Below are positions 33,338 through 42,602 of a DNA stretch of 64,000 bases, piece by piece. Under the pieces are notes generated by a model. The model saw only the letters and a program-made list of their open reading frames with translations. It ran no database searches and was not told where the DNA came from. This stretch comes from Streptomyces diacarni (GTDB taxonomy: Bacteria; Actinomycetota; Actinomycetes; Streptomycetales; Streptomycetaceae). Both the position numbers and the translations under genes were made by a program. Numbering within the stretch: position 1 is the stretch's first letter; each line of letters starts with the position of its first letter. The stretch lies in the NCBI RefSeq assembly GCF_003323715.1, contig NZ_QOIN01000048.1, positions 186,001 to 250,000 of the forward strand, given 5' to 3'.

Positions 33338-34129
33338 TCAGCCCGCCGCGGCGGTGGCACCTGCTGCACCTGTTGCACCGGCCGCACCCGTGGCGCCGGC
33401 CGCACCCGTGGCATTGGCCGCGCCCGTGGCACCCGCCACGCCTGTGGCTCCGGCCGCGCCCGCCCCACCCGTCGCATCCGTCGCATCCGTCGCATCCGTG
33501 GCACCCGCCGCACCCGTGTGACCCTCCGCACCCGTCGCGTTATCCGAGGTATCGGGGTTCTCGGTGCTGCTTTCGCGCCGCTTGCGTGCTCGGTAGGCGG
33601 CCACGTTGGCGCGGGTCGCGCAGCGGTCGGAGCAGTAGCGGCGGGAGCGGTTGGTGGAGGTGTCGAGGTAGGCGTTGCGGCAGGGCGTCGCCTGGCAGAT
33701 GCCCAGCCGGTCCACGCCCAGGTCGGTGAGGTGGAAGGCCAGCCCCATGCAGGCTGTGGCCGCGTAGGCGGCGGTCGCGTTCGCGGGCTGTTCGGCCAGG
33801 TGCATGTGCCAGCGCGGGCGCCCGTCGCTGTCCAGGTCGCCGTGCCCGGAGATCTGCGGGCTCGTCGGGAACTCCATCAGCAGGGCGTTGAGGAGGTCGA
33901 CGGCGCGCACCTCGTCGCCCTCGGAGGCGGCGGCGAAGACCGCGCGCAACCGGGTGCGGACGGCGCGCAGCCTGCCCACGTCCGCGTCGGTGGCGCGCCG
34001 CCACGTGGAGCTGTTCGCCCCGAACAGCTCGCGCACCGCGTCGACGGAGGTGAGGGTGTCCTCCCCGCGGTCAGGCTGCTCACTGTTGACCAGTCGCACG
34101 GCCAGATCAGAGTAATAGTTGAGTTCCAC
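33338..34129 (-). CDS. CGNR zinc-finger protein with Ala/Thr/Gly repeat tail
   Basis: This 263-aa protein has a CGNR family N-terminal stress-sensing region (MELNYYSDLAVRLVNSEQPD, typical of the ABATE-like domain). The treble-clef zinc finger has Cys145, Cys150, Cys166 and Cys170 (CQATPC ... CSDRC), followed by the basic YRARKRR. Residues 198-263 are an unusual tail made of repeats such as GATGAA and TDA. CGNR proteins are putative DNA-binding regulators. It is divergent from a SAM methyltransferase, with 78 bp between starts. Confidence 0.85.
   Translation of the reverse strand: MELNYYSDLAVRLVNSEQPDRGEDTLTSVDAVRELFGANSSTWRRATDADVGRLRAVRTRLRAVFAAASEGDEVRAVDLLNALLMEFPTSPQISGHGDLDSDGRPRWHMHLAEQPANATAAYAATACMGLAFHLTDLGVDRLGICQATPCRNAYLDTSTNRSRRYCSDRCATRANVAAYRARKRRESSTENPDTSDNATGAEGHTGAAGATDATDATDATGGAGAAGATGVAGATGAANATGAAGATGAAGATGAAGATAAAG
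33341..33538. repeat. degenerate short tandem repeats encoding a GAT-rich tail
   Basis: Tandem 9-bp and 18-bp units (plus strand GCACCCGTGGC, GCATCCGTC and variants) encode the C-terminal (G-A-T-G-A-A)n tail of the CGNR protein. Such arrays are prone to length change by slippage. Confidence 0.8.
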
Positions 34130-34207
34130 TTGTGATCCTTACGGCGGACATTCTATGGTCGGTAACAGCTGAATCCACTACGAGGGTATTACGACAGAGG
34201 GGGCGCC

Positions 34208-34996
34208 ATGACGACCCACGCACTGCCCGAGGCGGACTGGCAGGCCTGGCAGAACAGTTGGGACCGGCAACAGGAGGAGTACCTGCCCGACCGCGAGGAG
34301 CGGTTCCGGGTGATGCTGGAGATGACCGAGGCCCTGGTCGGCCCCGCACCCAAGGTGCTCGACCTGGCTTGCGGTACGGGCAGTATCTCGGATCGGCTGC
34401 TCACGCGGATGCCGCAGGCCTCGACTGTCGGAGTCGACCGGGACCCCGCGCTGCTCACCATCGCCCGCGGCACCTTCGCCGCCGACCGGCGGGCCCGGTT
34501 CCTGACGGTCGACCTCGGCGACCCGGACTGGACCGGCGCGCTGAGCCAAGAGGGCCCCTTCGACGCCGTACTGACCGCGACGGCGCTCCACTGGATGCGC
34601 ACCGAACCGCTGCGCACCCTCTACGGGCAGCTCGCGGGACTGGTGCGGGAGGGCGGCGTCTTCATGAACGCCGACCACATGCCGGACGAGTCGACGCCGC
34701 GGATCAACGCCGCCGTCCACACGTACGAAGAGGCGCGGCGGCGGCAGCGCACGGGCGAGGGACGGCTCGACTGGGGCGGCTGGTGGGCGGCGCTGGCCGA
34801 GGACCCGGCGCTGGGGAAGGTCGCCGCCGAGCGGTTCGCCCTGTTCGGGAACCCGGCCGAGGTGCGGCACGACCACAACGACGAGGAGTTCCAGGACGCG
34901 GGGTGGCATGCGGCCACGCTGCGGCAGGTCGGCTTCGCCGAGGCGCGGGCGGTGTGGGCCTCGCCCACTGACGCGTTGGTGCTCGGGCTGCGGTGA
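34208..34996 (+). CDS. class I SAM-dependent methyltransferase (UbiE/Methyltransf_25-like)
   Basis: This 262-aa protein has motif I VLDLACGTGSISDRLL near residue 50, the acidic loop GVDRDPALL near 77, and motif ALHWMRTEPL near 124. The start follows AGAGGGGG. The substrate is a small molecule by family; no pathway genes adjoin it. It ends 70 nt before a strong hairpin. Confidence 0.85.
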   Translation: MTTHALPEADWQAWQNSWDRQQEEYLPDREERFRVMLEMTEALVGPAPKVLDLACGTGSISDRLLTRMPQASTVGVDRDPALLTIARGTFAADRRARFLTVDLGDPDWTGALSQEGPFDAVLTATALHWMRTEPLRTLYGQLAGLVREGGVFMNADHMPDESTPRINAAVHTYEEARRRQRTGEGRLDWGGWWAALAEDPALGKVAAERFALFGNPAEVRHDHNDEEFQDAGWHAATLRQVGFAEARAVWASPTDALVLGLR

Positions 34997-35065
34997 GGGG
35001 GTCCGGCCCTCCGGGGCCTGGGGACGACCCTCACTTCTCGCGCGTCGAGAGGACCCGGAAGCCGT

Positions 35066-35103
35066 CGAGCGCCGGACGGCCCTGCCGGGCCGTCCGGCGC
35101 TCG
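35066..35103. terminator. bidirectional terminator, methyltransferase/malic enzyme
   Basis: GAGCGCCGGACGGCCC (35067-35082) and GGGCCGTCCGGCGCTC (35087-35102) are perfect 16-bp arms with loop TGCC, extended by one further C-G pair. The genes on both sides converge here. Confidence 0.85.
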
Positions 35104-35159
35104 GGACGGGGTGAGCCCCATGAGCCCCATGAGACGGAGCCTGAGTCCCATGGGAGGGG

Positions 35160-36356
35160 TCAGCGGCGGGCGACGCCCTCCGCTCGGGCCGCGGCCGCCA
35201 CCGCCGAGGTGACCGCCGGGGCGACGCGCTCGTCGAAGGGGGAGGGGATCACCCGCTCGGGGCTCAGCTCGTCGGCCACCACGGCGGCCAGCGCCTCGGC
35301 GGCGGCGAGCTTCATGCCTTCCGTGATGTCGGTCGCGCGCACCTGGAGCGCTCCGGCGAAGATGCCGGGGAAGGCCAGGACGTTGTTGATCTGGTTCGGG
35401 TAGTCGCTGCGCCCCGTGGCGACCACGGAGGCGTACTTGCGGGCGACGTCCGGGTGGACCTCCGGGTTGGGGTTGGCCATGGCGAAGACGAACGCGTCCT
35501 CGGCCATGGCGGCGACCGCCTCCTCGGGCACCGTGCCGCCGCTGACGCCGATGAACACGTCGGCGCCGGCCAGCGCGTTCTCCAGGGAACCGGTGAGGCC
35601 GGCCTTGTTGGTGAAGCCGGCCAGCTCGCGCTTGACCTCGGTGAGGTCCTCGCGGTCGCCGGAGACGACGCCCTTGCGGTCGCAGACCGCCACGTCGCCG
35701 ATGCCCGCCTCGATGAGGATCTTGGCGATGGCGACGCCTGCGGCGCCCGCGCCGGAGATGACGGCGCGCAGCTGACCGAGGGCGCGGCCGCTCAGTTTGG
35801 CCGCGTTGCGCAGCGCCGCGAGGGTGACGATGGCCGTGCCGTGCTGGTCGTCGTGGAAGACGGGGATGTCCAGCTTCTCCTTGAGGCGGGCCTCGATCTC
35901 GAAGCAGCGCGGTGCCGCGATGTCCTCGAGGTTGACGCCGCCGAACGAGGGCGCGAGCCGGACGACCGTGTCCACGATCTCGTCGGCGTCCTGGGTGTCG
36001 AGAGCGAGCGGCACCGCTTCCACGCCGCCGAACTGCTTGAAGAGGATGGCTTTGCCCTCCATGACCGGGAGGGAGGCCTTCGGGCCGATGTCGCCCAGCC
36101 CGAGCACGGCGCTGCCGTCGGTGACCACCGCGACGACCTGCGACTTCCAGGTGTAGTCGTCGACGAGCTCGGGCTGTTCGGCGATGGCGCTGCAGACCTT
36201 CGCGACGCCCGGCGTGTAGGCGAGGGACAGGTCGTCCGCGTCGCGCACGGGCACCGTCGCCTGCACGGCCATCTTGCCGCCCCGGTGCAGGGCGAAGGCC
36301 GGGTCGATGACGTCCGGCTCCAGCCCGTCCTTCTGGTTGACGATCTCCGCTGCCAC
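35160..36356 (-). CDS. malic enzyme (malate oxidoreductase, decarboxylating)
   Basis: This 398-aa enzyme converts malate to pyruvate and CO2 with reduction of NAD(P). Visible are the active Tyr in SLAYTPGVAKVC near residue 38, the metal-site segment IPVFHDDQHGTAIVTLAALR near 150 and the Rossmann loop ISGAGAAGVAIAKIL near 185. The start is GTG at 36356 (VAAEIVNQKDG) after AAGGGG; upstream in-frame codons lack family similarity. Short malic enzyme without a phosphotransacetylase domain. It provides pyruvate and NADPH, for example for lipid or polyketide supply. Confidence 0.92.
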   Translation of the reverse strand: MAAEIVNQKDGLEPDVIDPAFALHRGGKMAVQATVPVRDADDLSLAYTPGVAKVCSAIAEQPELVDDYTWKSQVVAVVTDGSAVLGLGDIGPKASLPVMEGKAILFKQFGGVEAVPLALDTQDADEIVDTVVRLAPSFGGVNLEDIAAPRCFEIEARLKEKLDIPVFHDDQHGTAIVTLAALRNAAKLSGRALGQLRAVISGAGAAGVAIAKILIEAGIGDVAVCDRKGVVSGDREDLTEVKRELAGFTNKAGLTGSLENALAGADVFIGVSGGTVPEEAVAAMAEDAFVFAMANPNPEVHPDVARKYASVVATGRSDYPNQINNVLAFPGIFAGALQVRATDITEGMKLAAAEALAAVVADELSPERVIPSPFDERVAPAVTSAVAAAARAEGVARR

Positions 36357-36887
36357 TGTGTTGAACCCCTTATTCGAATCTGGTGAGGGTGACCGCTCCC
36401 TGCGGTGAGGAACGGGCGGGCACCGCGTCCGCTTCCCGGGCGAGCGGATGGCCGCGGCCCGGAGGGAGGTACGGACGCCGGGCGCGCCGCACACGCGCCC
36501 TGGTCCCCGGGTGAGGGGTGTAATCGACCTTTCTACCCGACGACCGCCGCTGCGGACGACTCACTTCCAGCCGCACCGGTGGCCATCCCGCCCCGAGCCG
36601 GGGCAAAACTGCGGATTGCGGGCAAGCCGTCCACGAAGTGAGACGAGGAGAGGGGTGTGCGGCGGGGCGGGCGCTGTTCGAGGGCCTCTACGGCCTCCTG
36701 GTGCGCCCTGTAATCGGATTCGCTTCTCCGTTATCCGATTTTGACCTCGGCGGCGTCCTGCACCCGCATGTCCGGATGGCAAGATGCCCCCCATCCGTTC
36801 ATCCGTTCACGCGTCGGACACGGTCGCGACATCCGAAGGTGTGTGCCCGACCCACGGCTGCTCCCTCACCGCCAGGAGGACCCGCCC
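36357..36887. other. 531-bp intergenic region between malic enzyme and ABC transporter
   Basis: Divergent promoters are expected here. Apart from the AATCGGAT dyad at 36713-36741 and a hexanucleotide-rich GC segment near 36405-36490, I see no gene or RNA element. Confidence 0.5.
36713..36741. promoter_or_regulatory. inverted repeat upstream of amino acid ABC transporter
   Basis: AATCGGAT (36713-36720) and ATCCGATT (36734-36741) are perfect 8-bp arms separated by 13 nt, about 150 bp upstream of the binding-protein ATG, in a locally AT-rich segment. Candidate operator. Confidence 0.5.
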
Positions 36888-37847
36888 ATGACCGCAAGCA
36901 GGCCCGTCACCGCAGGCACGACCGTGCGCGGGGCCGCGCGGCGCGCCCGGATCGTGCCCGTCGCCCTCGCGGTCAGCGGTGCCCTGCTGCTCGCCGGCTG
37001 CGGGGACCAGACGGACGGCGCGCAAAGCGGCGGCTCCTCGGGCGGCAACGCCGAGTTGAGCGGCAAGCTGCCGGACAAGATCCGCAACGCCGGTGTCATC
37101 AAGGTCGGTACCGACGCCGCGTACAAGCCGATGGAGTACAAGGAGGGCGCCGACATCGTCGGGCTCGACGTGGACATCGCCGAGGCGATGGGCGAGAAGC
37201 TCGGCGTCCGCTTCCAGTTCACCAACGGCACCTTCGACGGGCTGATCACCTCCATGCAGACCGGCCGCTTCAACATGATCATGTCGGCGATGACGGACAC
37301 CAAGGACCGCCAGGAGGGCCTCGACGACGACGGCAAGAAGGCGGGCAAGGGCGTCGACTTCGTCGACTACCTCTCCGCCGGCTCCTCCATCCTGGTCCGC
37401 AAGGGCAACCCCGAGAAGATCGACTCGGTGGACCAGATGTGCGGCAGGAAGGTGGCCACCCAGCGCGGCACCACCTCGCACGAGATCCTCAAGGCGCAGA
37501 CCGAGAAGTGCGTCGAGGACGGTGAGAAGAAGATCGATGTCGAGGCCTACAACACCGACGACGAGGCCCGGGTACGGCTGAAGACCGGAGGCGTCGTCGC
37601 CGACATCTCCGACTTCCCCGTCGCCGCGAACGCCGCCAAGTCCAGCGGCGACTTCGAGGTCGTCGGCAAGCAGATGCAGTCGGCCCCCTACGGCATCGCC
37701 GTCAGCAAGGACAACCGGAAGCTGAGGGACGCGCTCCAGGCCGCTATGAAGGCGATCATCGAGGACGGCAGCTACCAGCGGGCGCTGGAGAAGTGGGGCG
37801 TCCAGGACGGCGGCGTGAAGAAGGTCACCGTCAACGCCGGTACCTGA
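36888..37847 (+). CDS. polar amino acid ABC transporter binding lipoprotein
   Basis: This 319-aa family 3 solute-binding protein has a lipoprotein signal ending LLLAGC (Cys near residue 35) and a linker of Ser/Gly. The conserved IRNAGVIKVGTDAAYKPMEY and TFDGLITSMQTGRFNMIMSA regions follow. By family it binds a polar amino acid such as glutamate, glutamine or cystine. AGGAGG lies 8 nt before the ATG. First gene of a three-gene importer. Confidence 0.9.
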   Translation: MTASRPVTAGTTVRGAARRARIVPVALAVSGALLLAGCGDQTDGAQSGGSSGGNAELSGKLPDKIRNAGVIKVGTDAAYKPMEYKEGADIVGLDVDIAEAMGEKLGVRFQFTNGTFDGLITSMQTGRFNMIMSAMTDTKDRQEGLDDDGKKAGKGVDFVDYLSAGSSILVRKGNPEKIDSVDQMCGRKVATQRGTTSHEILKAQTEKCVEDGEKKIDVEAYNTDDEARVRLKTGGVVADISDFPVAANAAKSSGDFEVVGKQMQSAPYGIAVSKDNRKLRDALQAAMKAIIEDGSYQRALEKWGVQDGGVKKVTVNAGT

Positions 37848-37922
37848 GCCGGGCCACGACAGACGAGAACCGCACCAAGGGCCCCGTGCAAGACCGCCCA
37901 GGACGCTGAGAGGCAAGCCCCC

Positions 37923-38891
37923 GTGAAAACACCCACCGAAGCGACCGAGTCCGACGGGACACCCCCGTCCAGGGACGTCCCGGAGGCCATCAAGGCCATA
38001 CCCGTACGGCACTGGGGGCGGTACGTCTCCGCCGTCGTGGTCCTCGTGCTGCTGGCGCTGCTGGTGCGCGCCTTCGCCACCGCGGAGGGGCTGCGCTGGG
38101 GGTCCGTGGGCGACTTCTTCTTCGACGACCAGATCCTCGAAGGCGTCAAGAACACACTGGTGGTCAGCGTGCTCGCGATGCTCATGGGTCTGGTGCTCGG
38201 CGTCATCCTCGCGGTGATGCGGATGTCGAAGAACCCGGTGACCTCCTCGGTCGCCTGGGGCTACATCTGGGTCTTCCGCGGTACGCCCATCTACGTGCAG
38301 CTGCTGCTGTGGTTCAACCTCGCGCTGATCTTCCCGATCCTCGACATCATGCCGATCTACAAGGACGAGATGACCGACGTCATGACTCCGTTCATGGCGG
38401 CGCTCCTCGGCCTCGGCCTCAACGAGGCCGCCTACATGGCGGAGATCTGCCGGGCCGGCATCCAGTCGGTGGACGAGGGCCAGACCGAGGCCTCCCAGGC
38501 GCTCGGCATGACGCAGGCGCAGAACATGCGCCGCGTGGTGCTCCCGCAGGCGATGCGGGTGATCGTGCCGCCGACCGGAAACGAGTTCATCAACCTGCTG
38601 AAGACCTCGTCCCTGTGCTCCGTGGTCATGTACGAGGAGCTGCTGCGCAAGGGGCAGAACATCGGCAACACCTCCAGCGCCGTCGTCGAGCTGCTGATGG
38701 TGGCCACGGTCTGGTACCTGGTCATCACCAGCGTCTTCAGCGTCGGCCAGTACTACCTCGAACGCCGCTTCGCTCGGGGCTCGTCGCGGCAGCTGCCGGA
38801 CACGCCCTGGCAGCGGGCACGCAAGAACCTGTTCACATTCGGCCGCGGCACCGGTTCCGGCGCCCAGGGCGCGGGAGGGATCGGCGCATGA
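37923..38891 (+). CDS. amino acid ABC transporter permease
   Basis: This 322-aa HisM/GlnP-type permease has a cytoplasmic N-terminus of about 35 residues, several membrane helices ([40 protein letters not shown]) and the family motif [19 protein letters not shown]. The EAA loop is [20 protein letters not shown] near residue 190. Start GTG at 37923 after GAGAGG. Stop overlaps the ATPase start (ATGA). A single permease implies a homodimeric channel. Confidence 0.92.
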   Translation: MKTPTEATESDGTPPSRDVPEAIKAIPVRHWGRYVSAVVVLVLLALLVRAFATAEGLRWGSVGDFFFDDQILEGVKNTLVVSVLAMLMGLVLGVILAVMRMSKNPVTSSVAWGYIWVFRGTPIYVQLLLWFNLALIFPILDIMPIYKDEMTDVMTPFMAALLGLGLNEAAYMAEICRAGIQSVDEGQTEASQALGMTQAQNMRRVVLPQAMRVIVPPTGNEFINLLKTSSLCSVVMYEELLRKGQNIGNTSSAVVELLMVATVWYLVITSVFSVGQYYLERRFARGSSRQLPDTPWQRARKNLFTFGRGTGSGAQGAGGIGA

Positions 38892-39649
38892 GCACGATGG
38901 TCAAGGCCGAGGCCGTCCACAAGTCCTTCGGGCCCGTCCACGTCCTCCAGGGCATCGACCTGGAGGTGCGGACCGGCGAGGTCTTCTGCATCGTGGGCCC
39001 CTCGGGATCGGGCAAGTCCACCTTCCTGCGGTGCATCAACCACCTGGAGAAGATCAACGCGGGCCGGCTGTACGTCGACGGCACGCTCGTCGGGTACCGC
39101 GAGAAGGGCGGCAAGCTCTACGAGCTGCGCGACCGCGAGGTCGCCGCGCAGCGGCGCGACATCGGGATGGTCTTCCAGCGCTTCAACCTCTTCCCGCACA
39201 TGACGGCGGTGGAGAACGTGATGGAGGCGCCCGTCCAGGTCAAGCGCGTGCCCAAGGCCGAGGCGCGCAAGCGGGCCGAGGACCTGCTGGACCGGGTGGG
39301 TCTCGCCGACAAGCGGGAGAGCTATCCCGCCCAGCTGTCGGGCGGCCAGCAGCAGCGGGTCGCCATCGCGCGGGCCCTGGCGATGGACCCCAAGCTGATG
39401 CTCTTCGACGAGCCGACCTCCGCGCTCGACCCCGAACTGGTGGGCGAGGTTCTCGACGTGATGAAGGCACTGGCCAGGGACGGCATGACGATGGTCGTGG
39501 TCACCCACGAGATGGGCTTCGCCAGGGAGGTCGGCGACTCGCTCGTGTTCATGGACGGCGGCGTGGTCGTCGAGTCCGGCGACCCGCGCGAGGTGCTGGG
39601 CAACCCGCGGCACGAGCGCACCAAGTCGTTCCTGTCCAAGGTGCTGTGA
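38888..39649 (+). CDS. amino acid ABC transporter ATP-binding protein
   Basis: This 253-aa GlnQ/HisP-type ATPase has Walker [10 protein letters not shown] near residue 37, Q-loop [12 protein letters not shown] near 93, signature [15 protein letters not shown] near 148, and Walker [13 protein letters not shown] near 168. The switch His is in [19 protein letters not shown] at 38888 overlaps the permease stop by 4 nt. It energises import with the two preceding genes. Confidence 0.95.
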   Translation: MSTMVKAEAVHKSFGPVHVLQGIDLEVRTGEVFCIVGPSGSGKSTFLRCINHLEKINAGRLYVDGTLVGYREKGGKLYELRDREVAAQRRDIGMVFQRFNLFPHMTAVENVMEAPVQVKRVPKAEARKRAEDLLDRVGLADKRESYPAQLSGGQQQRVAIARALAMDPKLMLFDEPTSALDPELVGEVLDVMKALARDGMTMVVVTHEMGFAREVGDSLVFMDGGVVVESGDPREVLGNPRHERTKSFLSKVL

Positions 39650-39674
39650 CCGCGGCTCGGCGCCGTTCGGCCGT

Positions 39675-39719
39675 GTTGTCGGCGTTGTCGGCGTTGTGGG
39701 TGTTGTCGGCGTTGCCGTC
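39675..39719. repeat. five tandem 9-bp units (GTTGTCGGC)
   Basis: Units at 39675, 39684, 39693 (GTTGTGGGT), 39702 and 39711 (GTTGCCGTC) fill much of the gap after the ATPase gene. They are non-coding as far as I can see. Confidence 0.75.
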
Positions 39720-39781
39720 GTCGCAGTCGGTGGTGCCGTCGATCCTGGAATAGCGGGCGCCGATGTGATGCTGTGGGCGCC

Positions 39782-40687
39782 ATGGCATACAACGCGCATC
39801 TGGGCAGGATCGGCATCTGGGCGAGCGCGCTGCGCACGGATGACGCCGCCCGCAGGCCGCAGGTGGAAGAGGCCGCCGCCGAGCTGGAAGAGCTGGGATA
39901 CGGCACGCTCTGGCTCGGTGGCAGCCCCTCGCCCGACATGGCCTACCGGCTGCTGGCGGCCACCTCGCGGGCGACGGTGGGCACCAGCATCCTCAGCATC
40001 TGGCAGCACGCCGCGCCCGAGGTCGCCGCGCGCCACGCCCAGTTGACGGACGAGTTCGGGGGCCGTTTCCTGCTGGGCCTGGGCGTCAGCCACGACGAGG
40101 CCAAGAGCGGCGCCACGCTCGACCACCCGCTGGTCCACCGCCCCTACTCGGCGATGCGCTCCTACCTCGACGTGCTCGACAACGCGCCGCGTGGCGTGCC
40201 CGCGGCGCAGCGTGCGCTGGCGGCCCTCGGCCCGAAGATGCTGAAGCTGGCCGCCGACCGTTCGCTGGGCGCGCTGCCCTACCTCGTGACGGTCGAGCAC
40301 ACGTCCGAGGCCCGCTCCATCCTGGGCGCCGAACCGCTACTCGCGCCCGAGCTGAAGGTCGTCCTCCAGCCCGGCGGTGCCGACCGCGCCGAGGCCCGCG
40401 GCACCGCGCGCGACTACCTCTCCCACTACCTGGCCCTGGCCAACTACCGCAACAGCCTGCTGCGCCTGGGCTTCGCCGAGTCCGACTTCGACGGCGGCGG
40501 CAGCGACCGCCTGATCGACGCCGTCTTCGCCATCGGCGACGCGGAGGCGGTCCGCGCCCGCGTGGACGAGTTCTTCGCCGCCGGGGCCGACCACATGGCC
40601 CTTCAGGTGGTCACGGCGAACACCGGCACCGACCTCCCGCGCGCGGAGTGGCGGACCTTGGCCGAGTCCTTGCCGCTGCACGGCTGA
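39782..40687 (+). CDS. LLM-class F420-dependent oxidoreductase
   Basis: This 301-aa luciferase-like monooxygenase-family TIM barrel has [10 protein letters not shown] at the start, [18 protein letters not shown] near residue 35, [20 protein letters not shown] near 85-105, and a C-terminal [12 protein letters not shown]. The family form is that of F420-binding TIGR03620-like enzymes. ATG at 39782 (MAYNAHLG) is preferred; an in-frame GTG three codons earlier is possible. Substrate unknown. Confidence 0.85.
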   Translation: MAYNAHLGRIGIWASALRTDDAARRPQVEEAAAELEELGYGTLWLGGSPSPDMAYRLLAATSRATVGTSILSIWQHAAPEVAARHAQLTDEFGGRFLLGLGVSHDEAKSGATLDHPLVHRPYSAMRSYLDVLDNAPRGVPAAQRALAALGPKMLKLAADRSLGALPYLVTVEHTSEARSILGAEPLLAPELKVVLQPGGADRAEARGTARDYLSHYLALANYRNSLLRLGFAESDFDGGGSDRLIDAVFAIGDAEAVRARVDEFFAAGADHMALQVVTANTGTDLPRAEWRTLAESLPLHG

Positions 40688-40690
40688 CGC

Positions 40691-40723
40691 CCCCGACGTC
40701 ACCCGTGCGGGTGCACGTCGGGG
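40691..40723 (+). terminator. terminator after the LLM oxidoreductase gene
   Basis: CCCCGACGT (40691-40699) pairs with ACGTCGGGG (40715-40723), and inside it CACCCG pairs with CGGGTG around a TG gap. This gives a 15-bp stem with one bulge, 3 nt after the stop. Confidence 0.8.
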
Positions 40724-40864
40724 TGATTCCGTACGACAAACCGCCCGCGTCGCCAAGGCTGTCTTCCCGAGGGAACACCGACGCGTTCAAGAACTACGTG
40801 CGCTGAGCGCGTGAGATGGATCGCTTGCACCCCGCGCGCGCTGTCCCGCGCGGGAGAGCGCGCG

Positions 40865-40870
40865 TAGCGT
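40865..40870 (+). promoter_or_regulatory. -10 box for leaderless oxidoreductase gene
   Basis: TAGCGT ends 7 nt before the ATG at 40878, with no ribosome site. Confidence 0.5.
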
Positions 40871-40877
40871 CGGCGGC

Positions 40878-41840
40878 ATGTTTGCTGCTTACGCCGCGCG
40901 TATCGACAAGGAAGACCCGCTGGCCGGGCTGGAGCTGGGGGAGAGGCCTGAGCCGAAGGTGCCGCCCGGGTGGACGGCCGTGGCGGTGAAGGCGGCCTCC
41001 CTCAACCACCACGACCTGTGGTCCCTGCGCGGCGTGGGTCTCGGTGAGGAGGCGCTGCCGATGATCCTCGGCTGCGACGCGGCGGGGATCGACGACGACG
41101 GCAACGAGGTCGTGCTGCACTCCGTGATCGGGCAGACGGGGCACGGCGTCGGCCCGCGGGAGCCCCGCTCGATCCTCACGGAGCGCTACCAGGGCACGTT
41201 CGCCGAACGGGTGGCCGTGCCGCAGTGGAACGTGCTGCCGAAGCCGAAGGAGCTGTCCTTCGAGGAGGCCGCCTGCCTGCCGACCGCGTGGCTGACGGCG
41301 TACCGGATGCTGTTCACGAACGCCGGCGTGCGCCCCGGCGACTCCGTACTGGTGCAGGGTGCGGGCGGTGGTGTCGCCACCGCGGCGCTCGTGCTGGGCG
41401 CGGCCGCAGGGCTGCGGATGTTCGCCACGAGCAGGGACGAGGCCAAGCGGCAGCGCGCCCTCGACCTGGGCGCCGAGGCCGCTGTGGAGTCGGGTGCGCG
41501 GCTTCCGCACCGGGTGGACGCCGTGCTGGAGACGGTGGGCGCCGCCACCTGGTCGCATTCGGTCAAGTCGCTGCGCCCGGGCGGCACCCTGGTCATCTCC
41601 GGCGCCACCAGCGGGCCCAACCCGCCGGCCGCGGAACTGAACCGGATCTTCTTCCTGGAGCTGAAGGTGGTCGGCTCGACCATGGGCAGCAAGGAGGAGC
41701 TGGCCTCGCTGCTCAACTTCTGTGCGGCCAAGGGCATCCGTCCCGTCGTCGACACGTCCCTTCCGCTCGACCGCGCCCGTGAGGGTTTCGCGAAGATGGC
41801 GGGCGGCGAGCTGTTCGGCAAGGTCGTGCTGACGGTCTGA
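40878..41840 (+). CDS. zinc-binding-type alcohol dehydrogenase / quinone oxidoreductase (MDR)
   Basis: This 320-aa medium-chain dehydrogenase/reductase has AASLNHHDLWSLRGVG near residue 40, the substrate-domain segment ILGCDAAGIDDDGNEVVLHS, and the nucleotide loop VLVQGAGGGVATAALVLGAA near 160. The catalytic zinc cysteine cluster is not obvious, so a quinone-reductase-like activity is possible. ATG at 40878, leaderless by promoter spacing. Confidence 0.85.
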   Translation: MFAAYAARIDKEDPLAGLELGERPEPKVPPGWTAVAVKAASLNHHDLWSLRGVGLGEEALPMILGCDAAGIDDDGNEVVLHSVIGQTGHGVGPREPRSILTERYQGTFAERVAVPQWNVLPKPKELSFEEAACLPTAWLTAYRMLFTNAGVRPGDSVLVQGAGGGVATAALVLGAAAGLRMFATSRDEAKRQRALDLGAEAAVESGARLPHRVDAVLETVGAATWSHSVKSLRPGGTLVISGATSGPNPPAAELNRIFFLELKVVGSTMGSKEELASLLNFCAAKGIRPVVDTSLPLDRAREGFAKMAGGELFGKVVLTV

Positions 41841-41911
41841 TTCCGCTGACGGGCGGCCCGCCGTGCGGCATACTCGCCACTCGAACCGGTCTTTGGCGCA
41901 GGAGAGTTGTG

Positions 41912-42544
41912 GTGCGGGTGAGCGGGGTGGAGCCCGACGCGGTACGCGCGCGGACCGGCACGGGCGTCCGTGCGGTCGACGAGGCCGGCCTGGGCGCCGC
42001 CCGCGCCCTGCTGCACGCGGTCTTCCGTACGGACCCGGTCAGCCGGTGGATCTTTCCCGAGGAGGGGCACAGGGAGGAGCGGCACCCCGGCCTGTTCGGC
42101 ACCTTCCTGGCCTGCGCCCACGCGTACGGGACCGCCGAGATGACGGACGACGGGGAGGCCCTCGCCCTGTGGTTCGACGTACGGGACGGTGCGCTGCGCG
42201 GCGGCGAGGAACTGGCCGCCGCGCTGGACCACGTCGACCCCGGCAACACCCGGCTGTCGGCCTTGGGTGAGGCCACCGACGAAGGACACCCCCACGAGGA
42301 CCACGCCTATCTCCAGGCCATCGCCGTCACACCGGGCCGCCAGCGCCTGGGTATCGGCGGCGCGCTGCTGCGGCACCGGCTCGCCGTGTGCGACCGGCAG
42401 GGCCTGCCCGCCTACCTGGAGGCGTCCTCGCCGCGCAGCCGGGCCCTGTACGAGCGGCACGGATTCGCCGTGCGGGGCAGCGGCATCCAACTGCCCCAGG
42501 GCGGGCCCGTGATGTGGCCGATGTGGCGCGAGCCGGGCGGATGA
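41912..42544 (+). CDS. GNAT-family N-acetyltransferase
   Basis: This 210-aa protein has motif A LQAIAVTPGRQRLGIGGALL (Q/RxxGxG/A) near residue 134 and the C-terminal ASSPRSRALYERHGF typical of GNAT enzymes. GGAG at 41901-41904 gives a 7-nt spacing to GTG 41912; the GTG one codon upstream (41909) is also possible. Substrate unknown. Convergent with the DUF6624 gene. Confidence 0.85.
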   Translation: MRVSGVEPDAVRARTGTGVRAVDEAGLGAARALLHAVFRTDPVSRWIFPEEGHREERHPGLFGTFLACAHAYGTAEMTDDGEALALWFDVRDGALRGGEELAAALDHVDPGNTRLSALGEATDEGHPHEDHAYLQAIAVTPGRQRLGIGGALLRHRLAVCDRQGLPAYLEASSPRSRALYERHGFAVRGSGIQLPQGGPVMWPMWREPGG

Positions 42545-42602
42545 GCGCGCGGCACCGTCCCGCGTCCCCTCTGCGCTACTTCGCCGGCAAGGCTTGGCTC
42601 CC

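Noticed and set aside
33341-33538. CRISPR-like repeat array
   Set aside because: Units are 9-18 bp, have no unique spacers and are in frame with a protein tail.
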